This document shows positions 1-7,896 of a stretch of DNA of 64,000 bases, in pieces. Within the stretch, counting starts at the first letter, position 1. Every line of letters begins with the position of its first letter. Both the position numbers and the translations under genes were made by a program. The stretch is from Ardenticatena maritima (lineage in GTDB: Bacteria > Chloroflexota > Anaerolineae > Ardenticatenales > Ardenticatenaceae): contig NZ_LGKN01000003.1 of the NCBI RefSeq assembly GCF_001306175.1, positions 868,001 to 932,000 of the forward strand, in the 5' to 3' direction. The notes under the pieces were generated by a model. It saw only the letters and a list, made by a program, of their open reading frames with translations. It made no database searches and was not told the DNA's origin.

Positions 1-805
1 GGTGAACAGGCGGCGGCTGGTGAATTTTGCCAGTGATGGGCATGAAATCGTGAATGTTGAAAATCCAGGGGTAGAGATACCCATCCCAGCCCACCACATC
101 AAAGGGATGATGGTCCAGAATGTGGCGCGTGAGACGATTGCGCACCTTGACACGCACCTCAAACTCGCCGCGCTCGGTGAACGTTTCAAGCACTTGCGGC
201 ACGCGGAAGTCGCGCTCGCAATAGGGGGCGTGTTCCAGCAATTGCCCATACTTGTTGCGATAGCGTTTCGGCGGTTCGATTTGCGAGGGGGCTTCGATGG
301 TGAAGAAACGCGCTTCGGGCGTGGTCAGTTCCATCATCCAGGTCACGCCGAACGGAATGATAATGTAATCGCCGGGCATAAATTCAAGCCGCCCAAACTG
401 CGACCGCAAAACCCCTTCGCCCTCATGCACAAACCAGACTTCGTATGATTGCGCATTGCGGTAAAAGTAGGTCATGCTCTCCGTTGGGCGGCTCACCCCC
501 AGTTGCACGTCATCGTTGCCCATGAGCACGCGCCGCGACGAAAGCGCATCCCCGCCGGCGGGAATGTCCGCTGTGGCAAACGCACGGTGGCGAAGCGGTC
601 CAAAATCCACGTAGTTGGGCAACGCGGGCCCCAAATCTTCGATATGTTTGACGCGGGGCGGCAAAAAGTAGTGGTACAAGATGGATTGGATTCCCGAAAA
701 GCCTTCCAGCCCCATGACTTCTTCACGATACAAGCCGCCATCAGGCTTGCGGAATTGCACATGCCGCTTCTGCGGGATTTCCCCCAAGCGGTGATAGAAA
801 GGCAT
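1..805 (-). CDS. hmgA: Homogentisate 1,2-dioxygenase (3' end beyond the window)
   Basis: This iron enzyme opens the ring of homogentisate to maleylacetoacetate in tyrosine and phenylalanine breakdown. The ATG is at 805, seven bases after an AAAGGAGG ribosome-binding site, and the frame is open for 268 codons to the window edge, so the C-terminal part with most iron ligands is missing. The visible part starts MPFYHRLGEIP and contains a cupin-like core (SYEVWFVHEGEG, then RLEFMPGDYIIIPFG) typical of bacterial HmgA. It lies 16 bases downstream of the FAH-family gene and on the same strand as hpd, completing the homogentisate route hpd-hmgA-fah. The family call rests on the recalled HmgA pattern plus this operon context. 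Confidence 0.9.
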   Translation of the reverse strand, partial: MPFYHRLGEIPQKRHVQFRKPDGGLYREEVMGLEGFSGIQSILYHYFLPPRVKHIEDLGPALPNYVDFGPLRHRAFATADIPAGGDALSSRRVLMGNDDVQLGVSRPTESMTYFYRNAQSYEVWFVHEGEGVLRSQFGRLEFMPGDYIIIPFGVTWMMELTTPEARFFTIEAPSQIEPPKRYRNKYGQLLEHAPYCERDFRVPQVLETFTERGEFEVRVKVRNRLTRHILDHHPFDVVGWDGYLYPWIFNIHDFMPITGKIHQPPPVH

Positions 806-821
806 CGTTGCCTCCTTTCAT

Positions 822-1832
822 TCAGTCGGTTGTTTCATCAGGAGCGGCGACACGGTTGCGCAAGACGCCCAGCCGCTCCACTTCCAGTTCCACGACATCG
901 CCCGGTTCCAGCCAGGGGCCTTGCGCGCGGGTGATTTCCAGCAAGCACCCTGTGCCCACCGTGCCAGAGCCGATGACATCGCCGGGATAGAGCCAGACAT
1001 CTTCAGACGCGCGCGCAATCATCTCGCCAAACGAATAGTAAATGTCCTTCCAGTTGCCGCGCGAGCGTTCTTCCCCGTTGACCCGCGCCACCATCGTCAA
1101 GTCATACACGCCGGGGCGGTCTGTGGCGACATCAGCCAGTTCATCGGGCGTCACAATCCAGGGTCCCAGCGAGGTGGCGAAATCCTTGCCTTTGGCGGGT
1201 CCCAGCAAAACGCGCATTTCCTGCATTTGCAAGTCCCGCGCCGACCAATCATTCATGATGGTGAAGCCGAACACGTAGTCCATCGCGTCTTCGGGCGCAA
1301 TATCGCGTCCCGGCTTGCCGATAATCGCCGCCACTTCGAGTTCGTAGTCCAGCGCACGGCTCCGCTTGGGACGCACAACCGGCGCATCTGGTCCGATGAT
1401 GGCTTGGTGGTTGGAAAAGTAGAACACGGGAATTTCGTACCACTCCGGGGGAACGTCGCGCCCGCGGTTGGCGTAGGCGGTTTTGACATGCTGCTCGAAG
1501 GCGTAGAAATCGCGCAGGCTGGTGGGATTCGGCAAGGGCGGTAACAATTCAACATCGCTCACAGACTGCACCAAGACGCCTTCCTGCGTGGACATATGGC
1601 GGCTATCGCTCTGTTCGAGCACATCATCAAGGGCGTCGAACAGTTCATGCCACCGCTCATACCCACGGCGAATGAAATCAAGCATGGTGACGGGCGCCGG
1701 GGGGCGCAAATCATACCCAAACGCCCGCGCCCAATCCCAGGCAACGGCAATATCCACAACACGGTCGCCCATCAACAAGCCGGCACGCGAGCGCTTGCCA
1801 TGCGGAAGGCGGCGATAACTCACAAATTTCAT
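822..1832 (-). CDS. Fumarylacetoacetate hydrolase family protein
   Basis: The 336-residue protein is probably the fumarylacetoacetase of the homogentisate pathway, splitting fumarylacetoacetate into fumarate and acetoacetate. The C-terminal FAH domain is clear: a metal-binding E-x-E in DYELEVAAIIG near residue 165, the segment FTIMNDWSARDLQ, and the late PGDVIGSGTVGTG motif. The start is ATG at 1832 behind GAGGGAGTG. It sits between hpd (131 bases upstream) and hmgA (16 bases downstream) on the same strand. FAH-fold proteins also include hydratases, decarboxylases and maleylpyruvate hydrolases, so the exact substrate is inferred from the neighbours rather than from the sequence alone. Confidence 0.88.
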   Translation of the reverse strand: MKFVSYRRLPHGKRSRAGLLMGDRVVDIAVAWDWARAFGYDLRPPAPVTMLDFIRRGYERWHELFDALDDVLEQSDSRHMSTQEGVLVQSVSDVELLPPLPNPTSLRDFYAFEQHVKTAYANRGRDVPPEWYEIPVFYFSNHQAIIGPDAPVVRPKRSRALDYELEVAAIIGKPGRDIAPEDAMDYVFGFTIMNDWSARDLQMQEMRVLLGPAKGKDFATSLGPWIVTPDELADVATDRPGVYDLTMVARVNGEERSRGNWKDIYYSFGEMIARASEDVWLYPGDVIGSGTVGTGCLLEITRAQGPWLEPGDVVELEVERLGVLRNRVAAPDETTD

Positions 1833-1875
1833 GGCTCACTCCCTCATGTAGTGGTGGTTGACACGAAAAGAGGGC

Positions 1876-1919
1876 GCGCGGATTGCGCCCTGCACACGTT
1901 GGGGATACGCAATCCGCGC
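1876..1919. other. Intercistronic inverted repeat between hpd and the FAH gene
   Basis: A perfect 12-base inverted repeat: arm GCGCGGATTGCG at 1876-1887 and its complement at 1908-1919, with a 20-base loop. There is no T-run on the minus strand, so it does not look like a simple terminator. It could be an mRNA-processing or stabilising hairpin that sets the ratio of hpd to the downstream genes. The structure is seen directly and the role is inferred. Confidence 0.5.
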
Positions 1920-1963
1920 ATTCTGTCAAACGCAAGCCCTCACATGCCCATGAGCGCCCCGGT

Positions 1964-3091
1964 TCAGAGGTTGCCGCGCCGCGCCTGTTCCAACTCGATG
2001 GCTTCAAACAACGCCTTGAAGTTCCCCTTGCCAAACCCACGGCTGCCACGCCGCTGAATGACTTCGATGAAGAGCGTGGGGCGTTCTTGCAAAGGCTTGG
2101 TGAAGATTTGCAACAGGTAGCCCTCATCGTCACGGTCAACCAGAATGCCCAATTCGCGGATGGCGTCCAGCGGCTCGCGGATTTCACCCACGCGCTCAGG
2201 CAAAATATCGTAGTACGTATCGGGCACGCGCAAGAATTCAATCCCGTTGCGGCGCAGTTTGCTCACCGTTTCGATAATGTCGTCCGTCAGCATGGCAATG
2301 TGCTGAACGCCGGGGGTGTAGTAGTAATCAAGGTATTCTTCAATCTGGCTCTTGCGGCGACCTTCGGCGGGCTCGTTGATGGGCATTTTGATACGCCCGC
2401 TCCCATCGCTCATCACTTTGGACATCAGCGCCGAATACTCGGTGCTGATATCTTCATCGTCGAAGTGCAAAATCTGGCGGAAGCCCATCACGCGATGGTA
2501 GAAGTCCACCCAGTAGTTCATCTTGCCCAGTTGCACGTTGCCCACAATGTGATCAACCGCCGCCAAACCGGCGTGGTCGGCTTCGTATTCGATGGGCTGA
2601 TACGTCGGGGCAAAGGGACCTGTGTAATCGGAGCGGTCAACAAAGACGTGCAAGGTGTCGCCGTAGGTGTGAATGGCGGCGGTGCGGTAGGCGCCAAAGT
2701 CGTCGTGCTCTTCACGGGGACCCCACGCCGGGCGTGCGCCGCGCTCCGTCGTGACGCGGAAGGCGTGCTCCACGTCGTCCACGCCGAACGCCACCACCTT
2801 CACGCCGTCGCCATGCAACAGGTGATGGGCGGCAATTTCACTTGTGGCATGGTATGCAGATGAAACTACAATGCGGATTTTGCGCGATTCGAGGACGTAG
2901 GAACAAAATTCGCGGTTGCCGGTTTCCAGCCCGGAATAGGCCACCGGCTTGAACCCAAAGCCTTTCCACCAATAGTACATGGCATGTTTGGCGTTCCCCA
3001 CCCAAATATGGATGTGGTCAACGCCTTTGAGTTGGAGAAAATCGCCCTCTTCGGTCATCGGGCGCGTTTCGGGGGTTTGTGTTTGCACCAT
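1964..3091 (-). CDS. hpd: 4-hydroxyphenylpyruvate dioxygenase
   Basis: This Fe(II) enzyme converts 4-hydroxyphenylpyruvate to homogentisate, the first committed step of tyrosine breakdown. I chose the ATG at 3091 (MVQTQTPETRP), nine bases after AAAGGAG, giving 375 residues, normal for the family; the frame is open further upstream but without support. Two vicinal-oxygen-chelate repeats are visible: VDHIHIWVGNA near residue 27 and VDHIVGNVQLG near residue 185, each supplying an iron-ligand histidine. The family C-terminal signature FIEVIQRRG...GFGKGNF follows, with the third ligand Glu. It is the first gene of the minus-strand operon hpd-FAH-hmgA and is transcribed divergently from the epimerase gene at 3292. 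Confidence 0.95.
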   Translation of the reverse strand: MVQTQTPETRPMTEEGDFLQLKGVDHIHIWVGNAKHAMYYWWKGFGFKPVAYSGLETGNREFCSYVLESRKIRIVVSSAYHATSEIAAHHLLHGDGVKVVAFGVDDVEHAFRVTTERGARPAWGPREEHDDFGAYRTAAIHTYGDTLHVFVDRSDYTGPFAPTYQPIEYEADHAGLAAVDHIVGNVQLGKMNYWVDFYHRVMGFRQILHFDDEDISTEYSALMSKVMSDGSGRIKMPINEPAEGRRKSQIEEYLDYYYTPGVQHIAMLTDDIIETVSKLRRNGIEFLRVPDTYYDILPERVGEIREPLDAIRELGILVDRDDEGYLLQIFTKPLQERPTLFIEVIQRRGSRGFGKGNFKALFEAIELEQARRGNL

Positions 3092-3156
3092 ACGCACGCT
3101 CCTTTGCATGTTATTTGAGTTGTTCAGTTTGCAGGAAAAGACCAAAACGCACGGGG

Positions 3157-3175
3157 ACGATGCGATATGCATCGT
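3157..3175. promoter_or_regulatory. Candidate operator in the hpd/epimerase divergent region
   Basis: Inverted repeat ACGATGC-GATAT-GCATCGT in the roughly 200-base gap between two divergent genes. It has the size and symmetry of a dimeric regulator site and lies 66 bases upstream of the hpd start. The repeat is seen directly; the regulator and its target are unknown. Confidence 0.35.
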
Positions 3176-3229
3176 ACTGAAAGCGCCTTCCAAAAGCAAG
3201 TTTCCTGAACCAGACACCTGCGCTCGAAT

Positions 3230-3257
3230 TTGTCAGCGTGATATGAGGGCGTACAAT
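3230..3257 (+). promoter_or_regulatory. Candidate sigma-70-type promoter for the epimerase gene
   Basis: TTGTCA at 3230-3235 and TACAAT at 3252-3257 are separated by 16 bases and end 34 bases before the ATG at 3292. The match to consensus is good but untested. Confidence 0.45.
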
Positions 3258-3291
3258 CTTCCTCCGAACCAAACCAAGGAGGACGAATCAC

Positions 3292-4227
3292 ATGCGCGTA
3301 TTGATTACCGGCGCCGCCGGTTTTCTGGGGTCACATCTTTGCGACCGGTTTCTTGCCGAAGGGCACGAAGTGATTGGCATGGACAATTTTCTTACCGGGC
3401 ACACCGCCAATATCGCCCACCTCGCAGGCCATGACCGCTTCACCTTCATCAAACATGACGTGACCAACTACATCTTTATTGATGGTCCCCTGGACGCCAT
3501 TTTGCACTTTGCGTCGCCCGCCAGTCCGGTGGATTACCTGCGCTATCCCATTCAAACGCTGAAAGTCGGCGCCCTGGGCACGCACAAAACGTTGGGGCTG
3601 GCGAAAGCCAAAGGCGCGCGTTATCTGCTCGCGTCAACCAGTGAAGTGTACGGCGACCCGCTCGTCCACCCCCAGAGTGAAGACTACTGGGGCAACGTCA
3701 ATCCGATCGGGCCACGTGGGGTGTACGATGAAGCCAAACGCTTCGCCGAAGCCATGACCATGGCGTATCACCGCTCGCATGGGTTAGATACGCGCATTGT
3801 GCGCATTTTCAACACCTACGGTCCACGCATGCGCATCAACGATGGGCGCGTCGTTCCCAACTTTATCTCGCAAGCCTTGCGCGGCGAACCGCTCACCGTC
3901 TATGGCGACGGCTCGCAAACGCGCTCTTTCTGCTATGTGGATGACCTCATTGATGGCATTTACCGCCTGCTGATGAGCGATGAAGTCGAACCGGTGAACA
4001 TCGGCAACCCGCACGAAATGACCATTTTGCAGTTTGCTGAACTCATCAACGAAATGACGGGCAACACCGCCGGCATTCGGTTCGAGCCTTTGCCGGTGGA
4101 CGACCCCAAAGTGCGCCAGCCGGACATCACCAAAGCGCGCCGTATCCTGGGATGGGAACCGAAAATTTCTTTGGAAGAAGGCTTGCGCCGCACAATTCCC
4201 TATTTCCGCGAACGCTTGGGGCTCTGA
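3292..4227 (+). CDS. UDP-glucuronate decarboxylase (UDP-xylose synthase)-like SDR epimerase
   Basis: An extended short-chain dehydrogenase of 311 residues acting on a nucleotide sugar, most likely UDP-glucuronate decarboxylase making UDP-xylose. It has the NAD-binding [10 protein letters not shown] motif at residues 7-16, the [10 protein letters not shown] segment diagnostic of UXS-type enzymes, and the catalytic Tyr-x-x-x-Lys as YDEAK. Further markers are [10 protein letters not shown] and the late [10 protein letters not shown]. The start is fixed by AAGGAGG nine bases before the ATG. No polysaccharide genes adjoin it. dTDP-glucose dehydratase is the main alternative but fits the SEVYGDP and NTYGPRM stretches less well. 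It appears to be a single-gene unit ending at a hairpin. Confidence 0.85.
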   Translation: MRVLITGAAGFLGSHLCDRFLAEGHEVIGMDNFLTGHTANIAHLAGHDRFTFIKHDVTNYIFIDGPLDAILHFASPASPVDYLRYPIQTLKVGALGTHKTLGLAKAKGARYLLASTSEVYGDPLVHPQSEDYWGNVNPIGPRGVYDEAKRFAEAMTMAYHRSHGLDTRIVRIFNTYGPRMRINDGRVVPNFISQALRGEPLTVYGDGSQTRSFCYVDDLIDGIYRLLMSDEVEPVNIGNPHEMTILQFAELINEMTGNTAGIRFEPLPVDDPKVRQPDITKARRILGWEPKISLEEGLRRTIPYFRERLGL

Positions 4228-4242
4228 ACGGCGCACCATAGC

Positions 4243-4282
4243 CGCCAGACCTGTCGAGGCGTCAACTTCGGCAGGTCTGGCG
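4243..4282. terminator. Hairpin after the epimerase gene
   Basis: Eleven-base perfect arms CGCCAGACCTG (4243-4253) and its complement (4272-4282) with an 18-base loop, 15 bases after the stop. No T-run follows, so it may act by another mechanism or only protect the 3' end. Confidence 0.4.
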
Positions 4283-4380
4283 TATTTGGCAATCGCGCGA
4301 TTTCTGACTACGCTTTTGGGTACGCGAGCCAATCCAACCCATACAGGGGACAGAATCAGGAAAGACGTTTCACGTTACAC

Positions 4381-5094
4381 ATGATTTCGGCTTTTGACTA
4401 CGCGGCACGCACCGAAGCGCTTCGCCGCCTCCTGGAAGAAGAATACGGCATTCCAGCCCCTTCTGAACCGAGCGACCCGCTCGAACATCTCATTCGGGTC
4501 ATCCTCGCCCAACACGCATCATCACCACAGAAAGAGCAGGCGTTTGCGGCGCTCCGCGCCCGCTTCCCGGACTGGGCAATGCTTGCCGACGCCCCCGAAA
4601 CCGAGATTGTCGGGGCGATCTGGCACGCCGGGCTGGCGCATCAAAAAGCGCGCCGCCTGCAACGGCTCATCGCCACCTTGCTCGAAGAGCATGGCTCGCT
4701 CGACTTGTCACATCTGCGCACCATGCCGCTGGAAGAGGCGCGCGCCTGGCTAGCACGTTTGCCCGGTGTGGGACCACTCACAGCATCGCTCGTGTTGTTG
4801 TTCGCTCTGCAACGCCCGGCGCTTCCTATCAACACCGCTATCCACCGCGTGGCGCAACGGGTGGGCATATTGCCGCCAGGTGTCAACGCCGCCCGTGCGC
4901 ACGACATCCTGCAAGCCTTCATCCCTGCGGAGACTGACACCGTGCGCGCCTTTCACATCAACATGTTGCGGCTCGCCCGTGACTATTGCCGCGCCAGCCG
5001 TCCGCAATGCAGCGATTGCCCGGCGCGTATGCTGTGTGTGTATGCTCACGGTGGGGCGCCACAGCCCCTTTCCGAAAACAAGTCGTCCAAGTAG
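4381..5094 (+). CDS. Endonuclease III-like HhH-GPD protein lacking the catalytic residues
   Basis: A 237-residue member of the base-excision repair glycosylase superfamily. The helix-hairpin-helix LPGVGPLTAS (residues 127-136) and the [4Fe-4S] loop C203-x6-C210-x2-C213-x5-C219 are intact, as is the early ILAQ segment. However, the Lys that follows LPGVGR in Nth is Leu133 here, and the catalytic Asp of the VDTH motif is Asn151 (INTAIHR). By family knowledge those two residues carry out the lyase and glycosylase steps, so this is either a DNA-binding paralogue, a variant chemistry, or a different glycosylase branch. It is followed 11 bases later by a Lon-N gene. The start is ATG at 4381; no strong Shine-Dalgarno precedes it. 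Confidence 0.82.
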   Translation: MISAFDYAARTEALRRLLEEEYGIPAPSEPSDPLEHLIRVILAQHASSPQKEQAFAALRARFPDWAMLADAPETEIVGAIWHAGLAHQKARRLQRLIATLLEEHGSLDLSHLRTMPLEEARAWLARLPGVGPLTASLVLLFALQRPALPINTAIHRVAQRVGILPPGVNAARAHDILQAFIPAETDTVRAFHINMLRLARDYCRASRPQCSDCPARMLCVYAHGGAPQPLSENKSSK

Positions 5095-5105
5095 GAGGTT
5101 GTCGT

Positions 5106-5777
5106 ATGGCACAGGTTCCCACACTTCCATTCCACCCCAGTGAGACCGTCCTCTTTCCGGGCATGGTTCACGTGACTGAAGTGCCGCCTTCGGCGCGCGC
5201 CATCGTGGAGCAATGCTACCGGGAAGAATCGCCGATGGCGGTTGTGTATGCCCGGCACGGGCGCATCCCCCAACGCTGGCCGCGGGTCGGCACAGCCGGC
5301 TATGTGACCCAGGTGGAAGAGGTTGACACCGACGTCCTCAAATGCGCCATCATTGGGGGAGAACGCATCTGGGTGGAAGGTGTGCGCGCCCACGGTGAGT
5401 ACCCGCATGCCTACATCGCGCCATTCCCGCTTGAAGAAACCGAGCACGATATGCTGCACACCCTGACCGCTGACGTGCGTCGCCGCCTGCTCACCTATCT
5501 CGGCTTGCTCGAAGCCATCCAGGGCGAGCCGCTCACACGCCAAAACATTCCCGAAGCGCCGCTGGCTGTGGCGTTTTTCACGGCGATTGCCGTCCAACTT
5601 CCCGGCAACATCAAGGAATTTTTGCTCGCCATTCCCAGCCTGCGGCAACTTCTTCTCACCGAAATTGAAATGTTGCGGCATGAAATCGCCTTGCTGGAAG
5701 AAATGGCTGAACGCTATCGCAAAAACGCCATGCCTGAACTGATTGACACTCCCTTAGGCGCGGTTTCGTTGAATTGA
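5106..5777 (+). CDS. Lon N-terminal (LON substrate-binding) domain protein
   Basis: 223 residues starting at the ATG at 5106, behind TAGGAGG. The opening LPFHPSETVLFPGM is the hallmark of the PUA-like Lon-N domain (usually PLFPLxxVLFPGxxL), followed by a helical C-terminal half (IPSLRQLLLTEIEMLRHEIALLEEM). There is no ATPase or Ser-Lys protease domain, so this is a stand-alone substrate-binding module, as found in many bacteria, whose biochemical role is not established. It follows the endonuclease III-like gene by 11 bases, so the two are probably co-transcribed. Confidence 0.8.
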   Translation: MAQVPTLPFHPSETVLFPGMVHVTEVPPSARAIVEQCYREESPMAVVYARHGRIPQRWPRVGTAGYVTQVEEVDTDVLKCAIIGGERIWVEGVRAHGEYPHAYIAPFPLEETEHDMLHTLTADVRRRLLTYLGLLEAIQGEPLTRQNIPEAPLAVAFFTAIAVQLPGNIKEFLLAIPSLRQLLLTEIEMLRHEIALLEEMAERYRKNAMPELIDTPLGAVSLN

Positions 5778-5799
5778 CCAGACCGCGCGCTCTTTGAGC

Positions 5800-5833
5800 A
5801 GGCGGGGAGCAATGGCGCTTCTCGCCTTTTTTT
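5800..5833 (+). terminator. Rho-independent terminator after the Lon-N gene
   Basis: Arms AGGCGGGGAGC (5800-5810) and GCTTCTCGCCT (5817-5827), with two G-U pairs and a six-base loop, followed directly by a run of seven T. Confidence 0.8.
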
Positions 5834-5907
5834 CATGCGTTTTTTCATTGCCGAAACCCGACTATCATACATGACGACGCTGTCAACCAACCCCAAAGGA
5901 GTTTCCC

Positions 5908-6417
5908 ATGCAAAAAGCCATCCAAGACGCTTTGAACGAGCAAATCAACCGCGAGTTCTACGCCTCGTATCTCTACCTGGCAATGGCGGCGCATTTTGAA
6001 GCCCAGAGCCTTGACGGGTTCGCCGGCTGGATGTATGCGCAAAGCGAAGAAGAATACGGACACGCCATGCGCATCCTCAAATACATGCTGGAACGCGGCG
6101 CCCAAGTGGAATTGAAAGCCATCGCCGCACCGCCCGAAGAATTTGGCAGCCCGCTCGACATCTTCAAGCAAGCCCTGGCGCACGAACAGCACGTGACGCA
6201 AGCCATTCACGCGCTTTACAAACTCGCCGCCGAGCATGAAGACTACCCCACAATGAAACATCTCGACTGGTTTATTGAAGAACAAGTCGAAGAAGAAGAC
6301 ACCGTCGGGCGAATTGTGGACCGCTTGCAAATGGCGGGCGACGACCGCGCCGCCTTGCTCATGCTCGACAGTGAACTCGCCCAACGTTCGGGTGAAGAAG
6401 AAAGCGACGAAGCCTAA
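5908..6417 (+). CDS. Ferritin
   Basis: A 169-residue bacterial non-haem ferritin that oxidises Fe(II) and stores iron inside a 24-mer shell. Ferroxidase-centre residues are visible in EQINREFYASYLYL (first helix), EEEYGHAMRI with the E-x-x-H pair in the second helix, and FIEEQVEEED in the fourth. The ATG at 5908 follows AAAGGAG. The protein ends in an acidic tail (GEEESDEA). It sits between two terminators as a single-gene unit and converges on a ferric-type ABC ATPase gene, which hints at an iron-handling neighbourhood. Fur-type operators are not evident by eye. Confidence 0.93.
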   Translation: MQKAIQDALNEQINREFYASYLYLAMAAHFEAQSLDGFAGWMYAQSEEEYGHAMRILKYMLERGAQVELKAIAAPPEEFGSPLDIFKQALAHEQHVTQAIHALYKLAAEHEDYPTMKHLDWFIEEQVEEEDTVGRIVDRLQMAGDDRAALLMLDSELAQRSGEEESDEA

Positions 6418-6439
6418 ACCCCGCATTGCGGGTGCATCA

Positions 6440-6470
6440 AAAAAGCGGAGCCTTTGCGGCTCCGCTTTTT
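6440..6470. terminator. Bidirectional terminator between ferritin and the ABC ATPase
   Basis: Stem AGCGGAGCC / GGCTCCGCT with loop TTTGC, flanked by A-run and T-run, so it can stop transcription of the ferritin gene (+) and the ABC ATPase gene (-). Confidence 0.85.
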
Positions 6471-6485
6471 CGCTTTTCAGGTCTT

Positions 6486-7637
6486 TCAACGCGGCGCGTG
6501 CATCTCCACAGGCGGCATCGCCAAGGGCTCTGTCTGGTGCTGCACACGCAGCGCCGGCAACTCGCATTCTTGCGGGCACAAGATAGCACGTTCGCCTTCA
6601 AAACAAGTCAGCGTGTGTCCCGCATCCAGCAACACGTCCACGCGCGTCCCCACCGGCATATCCACCGTGTGGTCCTGCTCGCTATGCACGATACGCCCCG
6701 ACGGAAGTTGCACCGCGTACACATAACAATCGCCATGGAATTGACGTCCCACAATCAAACCGCGCCCTTCGGGTGCAAAGCGCAAACGCACATCGTGCGG
6801 GCGAATCATCACTTCCAACGCACGCCCCAACTCGCCCGGCACAGGTTGGCGCACAAACCCAATCTCGGTTTCCAAGCCATCTTGGGTAGAGCGTGCCGGC
6901 AAAAAGTCCGCCAGCCCAAGGAAATCAGCCACAAAGCGCGTCGCCGGATGATGGAAGACGTACTCCGGCGTGCCCACTTGCTCCAGGCGTCCGGCGTTCA
7001 GCACCGCCACGCGGTCCCCAACAGAGAGCGCCTCTTCCTGGTCATGCGTGACGAAGATGGCGGTGCTTCCCCATTCGCGCAAAATGCGCTTGACCTCGTG
7101 GCGCATGTACTGGCGCAAATCGGCATCGAGATTGCTGAACGGTTCATCCAAAAGCACCACAACCGGCTGAGGCGCCAGGGCGCGCGCCAACGCTACACGT
7201 TGCTGCTGTCCACCGCTCAACTCGTGAGGATACCGCGAGGCATATTCGCCCAACCCCACCAAGTCCAGCACTTCGCGCACGCGCTGCTCACGTTCAGCAC
7301 GGGGCAACCGATGCAACCCAAACGCCACGTTGTCCGCGACGCTCATGTGCGGGAAAAGCGCATATTCCTGAAACACAATCCCAATGCCGCGTTGTTCTGG
7401 CGGCACCCAACGCCCCGGCCCAGCCACAATACGGTCGCCCACACGGATGATACCAGTGTCCGGTTGCTCAAAGCCCGCAATCAGGCGCAGGGTGGTTGTT
7501 TTGCCACAGCCGCTCGGACCAAGCAACGCCAACACCTCACCTTCATAAACATTCAAGGTGAGATTGTTCACAGCGGCTGGTCCTTCTGTATCAAAAGATT
7601 TGGAGACCTCGACAAGTTCAACGATGTGATTTCTCAT
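6486..7637 (-). CDS. ABC transporter ATP-binding protein, FbpC/ferric-iron type
   Basis: The 383-residue ATPase subunit of an importer, with Walker A GPSGCGKTTT, Q-loop FQEYALFP, signature LSGGQQQR, Walker B and D-loop DEPFSNLD, and the switch histidine in VTHDQEEA. A C-terminal TOBE-type domain (IRPHDVRLRF) follows. The whole pattern matches the FbpC/PotA group that powers uptake of Fe(III), polyamines or sulfate. No permease or binding protein lies next to it, so the partner must be encoded elsewhere; iron is suggested only by the ferritin neighbour. The ATG is at 7637 and a good minus-strand promoter lies at 7700-7728. Confidence 0.87.
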   Translation of the reverse strand: MRNHIVELVEVSKSFDTEGPAAVNNLTLNVYEGEVLALLGPSGCGKTTTLRLIAGFEQPDTGIIRVGDRIVAGPGRWVPPEQRGIGIVFQEYALFPHMSVADNVAFGLHRLPRAEREQRVREVLDLVGLGEYASRYPHELSGGQQQRVALARALAPQPVVVLLDEPFSNLDADLRQYMRHEVKRILREWGSTAIFVTHDQEEALSVGDRVAVLNAGRLEQVGTPEYVFHHPATRFVADFLGLADFLPARSTQDGLETEIGFVRQPVPGELGRALEVMIRPHDVRLRFAPEGRGLIVGRQFHGDCYVYAVQLPSGRIVHSEQDHTVDMPVGTRVDVLLDAGHTLTCFEGERAILCPQECELPALRVQHQTEPLAMPPVEMHAPR

Positions 7638-7699
7638 GGGCGCTTGCCTCTTGCTTCAGCTGACAGATTCTGTGAAAAAGCCCACAAAATGGTGTCAAA

Positions 7700-7728
7700 A
7701 TCCTATCATAGTTGAGTAGTAATGTCAA
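7700..7728 (-). promoter_or_regulatory. Promoter for the ABC ATPase gene
   Basis: Reading the minus strand, a perfect TTGACA (7728-7723) is followed after 17 bases by TAGGAT (7705-7700), about 60 bases upstream of the ATG. This is the clearest signal in the 259-base gap between the divergent genes. Confidence 0.6.
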
Positions 7729-7896
7729 CAATTGGCGCATCTATTCCTCTCACGCCTTCACGCCGCTTGTGCCCTTCACCAAGCCCATTCCTGCCCAGCA
7801 CGCCCCGCAAGAGAAGAACCATTTGGAGAAAGAAGCGCTTTTCACCACAATTCCCCCTGATGTGTGAACCAACAAACGAAAACAGAGGTTGACTCT

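Noticed and set aside
2-934. Plus-strand open frames over the first kilobase
   Set aside because: They mirror hmgA and the FAH-family gene on the minus strand, which have clear homology and ribosome-binding sites.
1883-2863. A 326-codon plus-strand frame
   Set aside because: It lies antisense to hpd; the minus strand carries the family motifs.
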